64,000 nucleotides of DNA from Cololabis saira (taxonomy: Eukaryota; Chordata; Actinopteri; Beloniformes; Belonidae). The position numbers and the translations under genes are program-made. Position 1 is the first letter of the stretch. The number at the start of each line of letters is the position of its first letter. Location: NCBI RefSeq assembly GCF_033807715.1, contig NC_084599.1:12198125-12262124 (forward strand), read 5' to 3'. Of the stretch, positions 54,661 to 64,000 are shown piece by piece. A model generated the notes under the pieces. It saw only the letters and a list, made by a program, of their open reading frames with translations, ran no database searches and had not been told where the DNA came from.

Positions 54661-56587
54661 AGCAAGCATTCTCCATTTTAATACCTTTATTTAAGTTGTG
54701 CACGTTGTACAGGAGGTGGTATTCCATGGTGGTGGAGGGTACAACAATTTACACATTCTGGTTAGGTTTTAAATTTCTGTAATTCTGAAACGTAACATCC
54801 AATCACAACACTACTCAGGTTAAATGAACATGGCTTCTCAATTACCTACACAGTAAGAACCAAAGAAATAAAAATAAGACAACTGTCCCACAATCACACA
54901 ATTGTTTCAGATCACAAGGAGTGAAAGAAAAATAAGTCAAATCTTTTTTCAGCAGTTTGACATTTGCACAGAATTTGAGTTGCATTCAACAAATGCAACA
55001 GTTACATTTCTTGCACTTGGTCCTTAGGAGTTGATTTATGCTGTGGATGTAAAAACAGCAATATAAAACATTGACCAACAGTTTAATTTAAAATGTGGGA
55101 AAAAAAATAAAAACATTCCTACTTATTTCTTACAGCAAGAAAACCTAAAAGACATAAAATCTTAGTTAATTCACAATTTAAAGTGTCAGAATTAAAAAAT
55201 TTAAAATTGGCAACTAAATACAAAAAGACAAGAGAACTGGTGCTTGTTAAGGCAAAGTATAAAACTCTGCAAAGGAAAGAAAGCTTGTGGTGGCGTTACG
55301 TCGGATTAAATGTTTTTAGTCAAATGCACGCCACCCTTCCCTATGGGAACGGCAGTGATTAAACAGGATCAAAACTGTTTTAGATCCTCTGAACAGATCT
55401 TATGTTCCTTCAATATGCTAAATTAGAGTACATAAACCAAAAAAAGAAAAAAAAAAGTGACAAACTGAGGTCAGTGCAGGAAGCATTAAAAGAAGTTCAA
55501 AAACTATGCATTCCTCACATTAACACTCTGAGTTTACAACAACACACACTTTGCTAGATCAGCATTTAAACTCATGCAATATTTGCCCCACAGCCCCCCA
55601 GCAGAGAGTACTATTTCACACTGTTCATCTGGCTGTACAATGTGAAGGACAAACAGTGGAAGAAATAAAATAAGGGGAAATCAGTTTCTTAGAACAGTAA
55701 CACCCAAGCACAAAAAAGGTACTTCAAATTGCAGGGTGCACAGTATAATGTGCCACACAACAGGTGGATCCTGGAGTGCCATCCAGATGTCCATCTGGGA
55801 ACCAGAAAGGAAAGATTAAGTGTGACAGAACTTTTGATGATGGTGGAAAACAGTGTGTATGTACATTAATACTAGGGCTGGGCGATATATCGAGATTTTA
55901 ATATATATCGATATATTTTCAAACGTGATATGGTACGAGACAATATCGTTTATATCGATTTAAAAAAAAAAAAAAGTTATGATTTTGATATAGCTTATTT
56001 TGTGACAAATTGACTTGAATGTTTTATTTGAGATTTGCACAAATGTTTTGTTATTTGCACAACTGTCAACCTCAGTGGAAACGTCTGCCTCTTACTGTCT
56101 ACATTGTATTAATTGCACAGTATATTTTAATTTAATTGTTATGCAGGAAAGGGATATTTGTTTAAGTTTATTTAAGAAACATTTTTATTCTATATATGCA
56201 GGCAGTTTATTTTTATTTCATTTGTTTTATACATTTTGATATTGTGCAGACCTCTGTTAATAAAGGTACCTGTGTGACATTTGGCACGAGGCTTTGTATT
56301 AAAACTGACTGTTTTTTTAAGGGTTTGCCTCAGAAAAAAATGAAGCTAACAGAGATGCTATGCTATAATGCTTTGGGGGAAACCCCAATTATGGCACAGA
56401 AAAAATATCGATATATATCGAGTATCGACATCCAGCTAGAAAATATCGCGATATGACTTTTGGTCCATATCGCCCAGCTCTAATTAATACTAGTGTTGCT
56501 AAGAGAAATGAGACTGGCAGACACAAATTGTATCTAACACATTTTACACTTTCATTCTTGGACAGTTTTACATACCTCATTTAGCTT
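54661..56587 (-). other. bsg: Probable bsg 3'UTR
   Basis: Non-coding sequence directly after the bsg stop. A minus-strand AATAAA at 54691-54686 is the most distal candidate polyadenylation signal before the TG repeat. Other A/T-rich hexamers are present, so the true end may be earlier. The stretch includes a hAT element (55873-56482) only about 105 bp after the stop. Positions 54700-55860 have no other recognisable feature. Confidence 0.5.
55873..56482 (+). mobile_element. Non-autonomous hAT element in the bsg 3' region
   Basis: The 610-bp element has ends TAGGGCTGGGCGATAT and ATATCGCCCAGCTCTA, and an exact 8-bp duplication ATTAATAC (55865-55872 and 56483-56490). Both subterminal zones are filled with ATATCGATAT words. 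The middle is AT-rich and non-coding. Confidence 0.95.
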
Positions 56588-56648
56588 CTAGTTGGAGTTC
56601 CTTTGTCTCACATTCTTGTCTTTGTGATTTTCAGTAGAATTGCTCTTC
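56588..56648 (-). CDS. bsg: bsg last coding exon: cytoplasmic tail end
   Basis: The acceptor is TTTTCAG before 56648 and the stop TAG is at 56590-56588. The phase-2 entry completes Leu. The sequence LKSNSTENHKDKNVRQRNSN aligns end to end with the C-terminus of mammalian basigin, which finishes NVRQRNSS. The tail is short and basic, as in the family. Confidence 0.95.
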
Positions 56649-56743
56649 CTGAAAATACATTGTACAACATGAGCTTCATCGCAAGAAAGGTAAATCCAAA
56701 GTTGTCACAAAGTTGAACGTGAAGGAAACTTGACTGTACTTAC

Positions 56744-56768
56744 AGAGGAGCAGATCCTGAGTCATCAT
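56744..56768 (-). CDS. bsg: bsg 25-nt microexon (acidic tail segment)
   Basis: The acceptor is CTGTACAG before 56768 and the donor GTAAGT follows 56744. Phase 1 enters and phase 2 leaves. It encodes D-D-D-S-G-S-A-P with the first bases of Leu, matching the DDDDAGSAPL stretch of mammalian basigin. Both neighbouring exons require exactly this phase pair, which makes the call strong despite its size. Confidence 0.93.
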
Positions 56769-58252
56769 CTGTACAGCAGTTAATAAAGGAAAGGGGGAAA
56801 AAAGTAAAATGATGTTAGACAAGAAAAACATACCTACACACTCCACACGGATTAATGGTAGAAATATGTTATAACATGACATCGTCTTATATGACTAATG
56901 AATCATGATCAAATACAACTACACATGGATAGGAGCATGCCCACCAGGTGCATTGTTAAATATGAATACAATACAACTCTTAATTGGCGAGAACAAAAAA
57001 AAAAAAAAGGTTCTAACCCAAACAGTAAATTAACATGTCATTTTTACAACTTTGTTGGTTTTCCTACATCTTAAATGGTTGAAAATTGCCACTAATCAGT
57101 GTTTGAATGCAATGTCCAAAGTTTCCCCTCAGAATCAAAAAGGCTCATGCAACTCAAGCAAAGGAGCACTGCAGCGGCTGTATTAGGAAACAGTAAAACT
57201 CTGCTAACACATCCTGGCATGTTCTGCATAAAGGCAGTATTCACACCCAGAAAAAAGCATCCATTTGCAAACTAAGAAAGTAAGGTACCTATGTGGCTAA
57301 ATGACGGATGGGAGAAATGGCATATTGATCCTAAGAAGAGGGCTGCCTGTCATTTATCATGCATTAGATACAAGATGCAGAAGGCATGCAGACAGATTGC
57401 TGAAACCTCTTTTCAACAGACTGTTTCATGTCAAACCATTACAACTAGCTTAAGTGTCTTATCTGACTCTTTCATTGGCTCAAACATGATTTTAGGAACC
57501 AAAAAGTTAAAAGCTTGCCGTGTATTAACATTCAGGGCCAGTGAAAGAGTGTCCAACGCTGAGCACATTCCTCTTAGACGTGGTTACTATGAAAGCAGTT
57601 CATTCCGATTTCCATAACCTTTCCATGTGGTCATCTCAGCTCAACCACTTCAGTCTGACATGCAGTTTTGTTCACTTACCAAAATGCAAAATCAGCAGCG
57701 AACAGAGAAGTCAAAATGTAAACAGGAAAAAAAAAAAAAAGAAAAAAAAAAGAAAGGTTCTATCACAGATCGTTTACACAGCAGAGGAAGGTAATTCCTG
57801 AGCTGCAGTTCAGAACGTAAATAAAACCAAAGACAATACTGATTCAAATTGAATACATGCAAGTACAATCCTTTAATCTTTAAAAAAAAAAAAATAGTTT
57901 GCTTTACTTATTTCAAACCTGGCAGTGAGGGAAAGCCCATTTAATGCTAGAGACTTTAAGGAGGTGTACATCTCCTTTAACCACTTTTCAATGACTGTTG
58001 GCTTACATATGTAATTGTTATTTCTCAAAATGTGTAACTGCAATATTGGTTGTGATGTTGTGTTGGGCTTTATCGCAGTCCCTCATCAATAAAGAAAAAA
58101 GGTTTGCAAAATATGTGTACCAACAATTCAACATACTCACTTTCTCCAAATGATAGGCAGTGTTCAAAAACAGTACCAATTCTAATCTGAAAATAGCCGA
58201 AAGAATTGATTTGATATAACATTAATCTGTGTAGAAGACATTGAATACATAC
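56769..58252 (-). other. bsg: bsg intron before the microexon
   Basis: A 1.5-kb AT-rich intron with A-tracts at 56995-57008 and 57727-57753. No gene or transposon was recognised. Confidence 0.8.
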
Positions 58253-58529
58253 CATCGTTGACCTCATCAGGCTTTCTCCTCTTCTCATAGATAAAGATGA
58301 TGGTCACAAGGATGATGACCTCAGCCACAATGCCGAGGAAGGGCCAGAGAGCAGCCAAGCGACTGCGGACACGCAGGTGGATCTTGTCGGAATTTGAGCC
58401 GAGTTCATTTGTTCCAGAGCACGTGTAGTAGCCAATGTCGTCCTCAATGCTCAGGTCATTAATGGTCAGCGTAGTCTTGTTAGGGGTGCTCTTTATCTCA
58501 TATTTGTTGCCAGTGCCATTGATGATTGC
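58253..58529 (-). CDS. bsg: bsg exon: second half of Ig2, transmembrane helix
   Basis: The acceptor is CCCTCAG before 58529 and the donor GTATGT follows 58253. Phase 0 enters and phase 1 leaves. It encodes the end of the membrane-proximal Ig domain, with IEDDIGYYTCSGTNELG carrying the second Ig cysteine and the usual D-x-G-x-Y-x-C motif, and sequons NGT and NKT. Then come RVRSRLAALWPFLGIVAEV and IILVTIIFIYEKRRKPDEV. The Pro and the Glu within the membrane helix are hallmarks of basigin and matter for transporter association in mammals. The basic EKRRKP stop-transfer motif is intact. Confidence 0.97.
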
Positions 58530-58660
58530 CTGAGGGTTGTGTTTAAGCAACAAGTAAATAACATTTTTCCCTTACATAAAATCAGTATTCAACCATTTGT
58601 CCCTCCCCTTAATTTGAGGCATTACTTTTACTGCAAGCTTTAAGGGTAAGGATCACTGAC

Positions 58661-58800
58661 CTTTTGAGTGTTGTCGTCCTCCTCTTTGTACCAGGTCCAA
58701 TCAGTGGGCAGCGGATGGCCATGTCCCACACAGACCATAGCGCCTTTGTCATTCTCATTGCCATGCTCAGAGCGCTTGTAGGCTGAGATATGGGGAGATG
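58661..58800 (-). CDS. bsg: bsg exon: first half of Ig2
   Basis: The acceptor is TGGTGCAG before 58800 and the donor GTCAGT follows 58661. Phase 1 enters and phase 0 leaves. It encodes TSPHISAYKRSEHGNENDKG, then AMVCVGHGHPLPTDWTWYKE with the first Ig cysteine and the core Trp. It aligns with the start of the membrane-proximal Ig domain of basigin (SSEHINEGETAMLVC in human). Confidence 0.95.
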
Positions 58801-58963
58801 CTGCACCAAGCAAATCAAATTAGAGTTCAAGCATGTGCAAAATAACAGTTACACAATTCAAGCTCCACCTATAGATCTCAGCATAAAACTAAACAGAATC
58901 AGGTTCGAGAAGGGTGCTACAATCACTGTTTATTTAAAAAAAAAAAAAAAAACAGCACACACC

Positions 58964-60041
58964 TAGGGATGGGAATTGATAAGATTTTTTCGATTCCGAT
59001 TCCATTTTCGATTCTGCTTAACGATTCGATTCTCATTTGGAAAAAAAGGAGAAGAAACAATTTTGGTATCAACTTTGTTTTAATAAAACAAAGTTGATAC
59101 TAAAATTGTTTTTGTTTCAATTTCTTTGTTTCTCTGATCTTTTTTGTTCAAAGATATCAAACTTTTATATCTTTGAACAAAAAAATATAAGTGAGGTCTT
59201 AAGATGCCCCAGCCTTGGGCTCCTCGATGGTGCCAGGGGGTCCCCACAAAATTATTTGTAATATACAGTAAAATATGTAATATAAAATAATAATAAAATA
59301 AATATTCTTCTGTACAAATTAACTAAAAACAACAAATTACTTTGTAGCAATTGCACAAGAACGTCCAGTAATATGTTCAACACTACAAACTTGGTCCCTG
59401 CTTGGTGACATTCATCTATTCTGGCCTGATTCTCTTCCCTACCTTGATGAAAGGAGAAGCTAGTTGTATATGCTCTTTAATTTCTCCATAGATGAGCTGA
59501 CGAGCTGCAGCTGTGTCAGGAGAGCTCCGCTGTCCGCCGGAGCGCCCGGCTCGTCCGCGTGGCGCAGCTCTTCTAAAGCATGATTTATGGTTCCGCGTTA
59601 AATCGACGCAGAGCCTACTGCGTAGGGTACGCCGTACGGTGCGTGTCGCCGCGTACCCTACGCCGTAATCTCTACGTTGGTGTAACGCGGAACCATAAAT
59701 CAGCCTTACCACACGCCGCCTGACTCCGCGCTCCCAGCGCCTCAGCCGGCCGAGTCCTAACAGTTTCCCCCCTTTGGTAAAATGTCCACATTGCAAGAAT
59801 TGTCGCCCTGTTGTCATTCTTTTTGGTAAAATGTAACCAAACTTTCGAGCGTTTATGCCGCTTTGTCCCCGTGTTTTCCTGCTGGGCGCGAATGCGCACG
59901 TTGCGCAACGTGCTTGGTGACGTCATTCGCGCCGAATGGAATTGATAAGGGAATCGTTTGCGAAAAAGGCAAACGATTCCAAGGAATTGAAACACTAGGA
60001 ACCGGTTCTCAACAAGACCCGGTTCTCGATTCCCATCCCTA
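58964..60041 (+). mobile_element. Non-autonomous hAT element filling a bsg intron
   Basis: The 1078-bp element has ends TAGGGATGGGAATTGA and TCGATTCCCATCCCTA, and an exact 8-bp duplication CACACACC (58956-58963 and 60042-60049). Subterminal sequences are rich in GATTCGATT and AACCGGTTCTC words. A TGACGTCA palindrome is at 59918-59925. No transposase frame was seen. Confidence 0.93.
59576..59707 (+). mobile_element. Small GC-rich MITE nested in the hAT element
   Basis: A second copy of the element at 52932-53033: TGATTTATGGTTCCGCGTTA on the left and TAACGCGGAACCATAAATCA on the right, with a CG-rich palindromic centre. Its position inside the hAT shows it inserted later. Confidence 0.9.
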
Positions 60042-60104
60042 CACACACCACTACATCTTCAGAATGACAATGGAAAACCAATTGCAATTTTTAAAACAAC
60101 TTAC

Positions 60105-60193
60105 TTTTAACCTCAATGACCCTCTTCACCTCTGGCTCAGTGGCAAACACGCATTCATAAAATCCACTCTGATGATAGGTGATGTCACTCAAT
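60105..60193 (-). CDS. bsg: bsg exon: second half of Ig1
   Basis: The acceptor is CCATAG before 60193 and the donor GTAAGT follows 60105. Phase 2 enters and phase 1 leaves. It encodes LSDITYHQSGFYECVFATEP followed by EVKRVIEVK, with the Ig1 C-terminal cysteine in G-F-Y-E-C. It corresponds to GEYSCVFLPEP in human basigin. It is short (89 nt) and is supported by exact phase fit on both sides. Confidence 0.94.
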
Positions 60194-60684
60194 CTATGGA
60201 CAGACAGACATAAAATGAACATGAAATTTGAGAAGCATAACATTTACTGTCTAGCAACAGATTGAAACCAAAAATAAAGTGACTTTAGCAATGGTGATTA
60301 GTGTTTCACTTACACCCTGAAAATACAGCTGCTTGTACACACATTACTATACACAAATTCATTTCATCACTATCCCCCCATTGTTTGATGCCATTCTCTC
60401 TCCCTCTAATGAAGAATTAAGGTCAGGCCAAGAGAGTGCACTGCAAGGGGCTCTTATCCCTGCTGTCAACGCTGCATGGTCTATCTCCCTGCTAATCAAG
60501 AGCAGTGAATGCTTGAATAGCACCTCTAGCTCTGCTACTAATGGAGGCAGCCAAGGAGGGATGACAGACAAGAGTGAGGGCTCCAACATTAGTGGGGAGT
60601 AATAGTATACCACTGTAAGGCAGCTAGAGATGCAGGGCATAAGGATAAAAGGGAAAATGAAAGACATGGGTTCATAAAAAAAAA

Positions 60685-60730
<46 letters not shown>

Positions 60731-60871
60731 ATAATAAAAACATGCAGAAAGCCTCCTTGTTGAAAGAGTAACAATCATTTAAACTTTGATATGCATTTTT
60801 CATTAGACGCTAAACATAGAATAGTGTGGCATTTTAACTGCAATACATGAAGAATGAATGCATCGTCTTAC
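60194..60871 (-). other. bsg: bsg intron splitting Ig1
   Basis: A 0.7-kb intron with a short TA/A-rich microsatellite at 60676-60740. No other feature was seen. Confidence 0.85.
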
Positions 60872-61040
60872 TGGTGAGATGTGTAACCAGAGGGACTCTC
60901 AGACTTGGAGTCTTCAATGACTTTGCCATTGTAGGTCCAGTGGGAACCCTTAATGGTAAGGGTAGAATCTGTCAAGTTGCATCTGAGAACAGCAGACGTT
61001 TGGTTGACGACCTCACTGGGTTCAGCAACGATGGGAGGGG
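60872..61040 (-). CDS. bsg: bsg exon: first half of Ig1
   Basis: The acceptor is TCTGAAG, after a long T-tract, before 61040; the donor GTAAGA follows 60872. Phase 1 enters and phase 2 leaves. It encodes PPIVAEPSEVVNQTSAVLRC and then NLTDSTLTIKGSHWTYNGK, with the first Ig cysteine, the core Trp and sequons NQT and NLT. It aligns with the membrane-distal Ig domain of basigin-2. The polypyrimidine tract of this acceptor is an almost pure T run. Confidence 0.95.
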
Positions 61041-62033
61041 CTTCAGATTTAAAAAAAAAAAAAAACACGTGGGGGAAAAAAAATATAAATAAAATTAGTC
61101 AACTTGGACAGGATGAATATCACATCGGTCATATTAAAAAAAAAAAACAACCTAAATATCACATTTACATACAAAAAAGCATAGTGCATATTTTGAGTTA
61201 TGAACACTTTACAGTAGCCTAGACACTCAACAGTTGTCTTCAGGAAGTTCATGATAGGGTTGTGTACAAAACATGTACACAACCCTATACCCAAAAACAG
61301 TGATAATAAAAATCTAATGAAAATATGCTACTTTCGAAACAGCTGAAATTTGCCGACCCCCACCAACTTGACTTTCTTTTTTGTTTAAATAGACAATTGT
61401 TGAGTGTTGTTTGGTAGAAGTGTGAACATTACCAGTGAAGTCCTTTTCATGTTGCAATAAATAAAAAACACTCCACTCTCACAAAAGGAAAGTGACACAA
61501 GAGTTCTGTACAAATGTAGGAAGTCACCGAGGTGGGAAGAGCTCCCCAAACTGAGGAAATCTACCCCACCAACAGCAGGATGGGAAGAAGAGTAGGGGTA
61601 TTGCTGGAAAAGAAATACAGTAAGACTACAAGACGGTGAAGGGGAAGGATCCTCTGCTAAACACATGCAGAAGAAGCAACAAATGGAGGATAAAAGTAAT
61701 TGACGGTTTAACTGACATTCAAAATTAAAGGGTAATGAAGTCATTCTACTTCAGTTTCTTTAAAGTAAGACAGATAATACTGAACCATAAGGCAGAATGA
61801 TTAGGTGGTACACAATTAGGGGGCAGCCAGGTCATGTCTTCATGACCAGATTCACAATCTACTACAGGACAAACTTGGAGGTTTTGAGGAAAGCAGAGGG
61901 AGACTGTGTACTAGGTGGAGTAGGATGGAGAGCGTACTGGACCAAAAAAATAAAATAAGGCAAAAGGAGTTCACTATTAAGGAAATAAGCGCCAGCTACT
62001 TTGAAGTCTCCTCATGCTTCTTCTACCACTCAC
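61041..62033 (-). other. bsg: bsg intron between Ig0 and Ig1 exons
   Basis: A 1.0-kb intron. It contains a perfect 14-bp hairpin at 61254-61288 (ATAGGGTTGTGTAC, 7-nt loop, exact complement) and A-tracts. Nothing else was recognised. Confidence 0.85.
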
Positions 62034-62384
62034 GTTCAATCACAATAATGTTTGCCTGCGAGCGGATCCACTTGATTTTTGGCGTCTTCTTCAGATCATT
62101 GCGGTCAGGGTCGTTGGAAGCACGGCACTCATATGTGCCAGAGTCTTCAATGGTAAGGCTGGTGAGGTGAATGGTGCTGGTGGCATGTGTTATATATGTG
62201 GCATTTATTCTAACACGCTCATTCTGTGCACCGTCAAACAGCTGGATGTACGTCTCATTGGGCTCTTGACCCTGTACCAACCACCACTGCACCTCAGGGA
62301 TGGGAGTCCCTATCACCTCACAGTACAACTCTGCACTGTGATTGATGAATTTCATCTGAGACAGGGGAGATTTGATGAAACCCG
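62034..62384 (-). CDS. bsg: bsg exon: Ig0 domain of the long (retinal) isoform
   Basis: The acceptor is GCTCAG before 62384 and the donor GTGAGT follows 62034. It is phase 1 at both ends and 351 nt long, so it can be skipped without changing frame. It starts GFIKSPLSQMKFINHSAELY, matching the start of human Ig0 (GFVQAPLSQQRW). It includes CEVIGTPIPEVQWW, sequons NET and NAT, DSGTYECRASNDPDRNDLKK and IKWIRSQANIIVIE. In mammals this domain is confined to basigin-1 of photoreceptors, where it binds RdCVF and works with GLUT1. The exon starts upstream of its first ATG codon, which is internal and not a start. Confidence 0.96.
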
Positions 62385-63849
62385 CTGAGCACCATTAACA
62401 GTCAGCCCAGCAAACACATTTTAGATGTGGTGGATTTAAAGCAAACCAGGTGATCATGGATCGATGATGAAATGGAATGATGCAAAGAGGCAAGCATACA
62501 GGAAAGAGAAAGACAAAAAAAGTTAACAAATGAAATGAATATACATGACAGCAAGCACATAGAAAAAAAAAAAAAGGCAAGATCAAAGCAGCATCTCACC
62601 CAATCATTTTGAGAATTAATTTGACCATTTTTAGAACTGTGACCATTAAGATTCAGAAATGCAACACAAAAGGCAGTTATGGATGACCCAAGCCGACATG
62701 AACGTGTAACATCAAGCCACACAACCAGTTTTTAAAACCCACTTTTAATTAAATTAAAAAAAATAAGGTTTACCGATATTGGTGTAGAAAATTTGACTAT
62801 GATAATTCTGCAAATGCGCTGTGCTTTTAATACAAAGTGTATGTTCATTGTTTTTACAGCTGGGAATTGTTGGGGACGAGACTTTCATACAAATAAAAGT
62901 GGCAAAAAAAAAGATTTATTAATATTTTGACCAATTAATTGAATTACTTTCTTCATTACTTAATTTATGAATAATGCATTTCTTTAAATCATGATTCATC
63001 CATCCATTTTCTATACGCGCTTTATCCTTGGCAGGGTTACGATTCATCACCCAGCCCAATTTAATAGTAGCATGTAGCAAAGCACCACCAAAATGCTGTG
63101 GCTTGAAATTACACTGTTCAATTAAGGTTTTTTTCTAAAGTTTCCTGCAGTGACAGCAGCAGTGTGGTCATCAGCTATTTTCCAATTTCATGACTTGCAT
63201 TTGACATTCAATACTTCTTAATTTGTACATTTTGGCAGAAAAGCTTGATAGTCATCCATGAAAGAAAGATAAAGCCACAAAAATAATGACAGCAACACAA
63301 ATAATTTTAGAAAGCATTCTCATGAAATTAAAGAGTGCAATGAATGGGGGGGAGGGGGATGAGGCTGATAAAAGGTTGAGGTTGTAGAGAGCATTTTGAG
63401 CTGACTGTTCCAAGTTCAGCCAAGTACAATGGTTGTGTTTACTAGGTTAGCTGGATATTTTTAGTTCATATTACCATGGGTTTAGTGGAGGCTTTGTGTA
63501 CACAACAACTGAACATGGTATCCACCAAAGTTTCATGAACATTTTTTTTCTGCCACCAGTCAAGTACATAGCAAAAGCAGTAAATGCAAGGATCATACAA
63601 AAAAAACGGCCATATTTTAAAAAGGTCCTAGTAATTCGAAAGCTCGTGGACTTGAATATGACTGTATCAGCCAGACCAGATTTAGAGTATTGTCTTTGAT
63701 TACAGCCTGTCAAAAATGCAAGTAGTATAGCGTGACCACATTCCTGATAAGTGTTACTGAGGGATGATAAAGTAGAAAAAAAACAAAAAAACACTGGCAT
63801 TTTGCAGGAAGGCAAAAAATCCTAGGCTAGAGGAAACACTGCACATACA

Positions 63850-63906
<57 letters not shown>

Positions 63907-64000
63907 ATCTAAACTTGCAAATACTTTGTAAATCAAAGATTGTAAAACCCTGTCAGGCAGCAACTCGTTTGTAAACAAGTGCTCCTGCTCTACATGGAAC
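62385..64000 (-). other. bsg: bsg intron 1 (part)
   Basis: Sequence upstream of the Ig0 exon. I looked for a short exon with an ATG, a hydrophobic signal peptide and a phase-1 donor and found none I could support. It includes a fish interspersed-repeat scrap (ATCCATCCATTTTCTATACG, 62998-63045) and a (TA)n array at 63861-63900. The rest is featureless. Confidence 0.7.
63861..63900 (+). repeat. (TA)n microsatellite
   Basis: About 20 TA units after a TTTATTTATT lead-in. Confidence 0.95.

Larger units (their letters stand above)
58801..60104 (-). other. bsg: bsg intron inside the extracellular region
   Basis: An intron between the two Ig domains of basigin-2. Almost all of it is one hAT element (58964-60041), which itself contains a small GC-rich MITE (59576-59707). 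Little original intron sequence is left. Confidence 0.9.
56588..62384 (-). other. bsg: bsg (basigin/CD147) gene, exons 2 to 8 by homology
   Basis: This entry spans the visible part of basigin. Coding exons on the minus strand are 62384-62034, 61040-60872, 60193-60105, 58800-58661, 58529-58253, 56768-56744 and 56648-56588. All junctions have GT-AG ends and the phases chain without a break. They give 369 complete residues after the first split codon. Basigin is a type I membrane glycoprotein that escorts MCT1/MCT4 lactate transporters to the surface. The signal-peptide exon was not found between 62385 and 64000 and probably lies outside the window. Position directly upstream of hcn2 in the same orientation matches human 19p13.3. 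Confidence 0.97.

Noticed and set aside
54419..54782. Proteins with poly(Thr-His) or poly(Cys-Val) across the TG repeat
   Set aside because: Translation of a dinucleotide microsatellite, with no other coding evidence.
62395..63815. Candidate signal-peptide exon for bsg among hydrophobic minus-strand frames
   Set aside because: None combines an ATG, a short hydrophobic stretch with a cleavage site and a phase-1 GT donor.

Overview
The window is teleost fish genomic DNA. The evidence is spliced vertebrate genes with GT-AG introns, fish-type transposons (L2-like and Tx1/L1-like LINEs, hAT, Harbinger, Tc1 and TTAA-flanked elements) and AT-rich introns. The species cannot be named from the sequence.

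Two protein-coding genes lie head-to-tail on the minus strand. Basigin (bsg) is at 56588-62384; its first signal-peptide exon is not seen and probably lies beyond 64000. Its seven visible exons encode the retina-type Ig0 domain, two further Ig domains, the transmembrane segment with its buried Glu, and the short cytoplasmic tail. About 4 kb downstream is hcn2, a hyperpolarization-activated cyclic-nucleotide-gated channel, with eight coding exons from 52722 down to 561. Every junction phase agrees, giving a predicted protein of 1006 residues. Human BSG and HCN2 are neighbours in the same order and orientation, which supports the paralogue call.

Layout, low to high coordinate: hcn2 3'UTR and exon 8 (1-1498); exons 7, 6 and 5 (6441-11627) with small MITEs between them; a 23.8-kb intron 4 (11628-35471) packed with nested transposons, including a nearly intact 6-kb Tx1/L1-type LINE with a 16-bp target duplication; exon 4, the pore (35472-35690); an 8.7-kb intron; exon 3 (44389-44550); exon 2, S1-S4 (49557-49980); exon 1 (51998-52722, 5' end uncertain); a MITE-rich intergenic interval; then the bsg 3' region and exons.

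Functionally, hcn2 makes the Ih/If pacemaker channel. Basigin is the surface chaperone of monocarboxylate transporters, and its Ig0 form is a photoreceptor protein. The two are linked by position, not by pathway. I found no RNA gene, CRISPR array or complete extra gene. I see no undescribed gene system. The most unusual non-genic signals are exact TGACGTCA palindromes recurring inside unrelated MITEs, several TTAA-flanked MITE families, and transposons at the hcn2 5' end and in the likely bsg 3'UTR.
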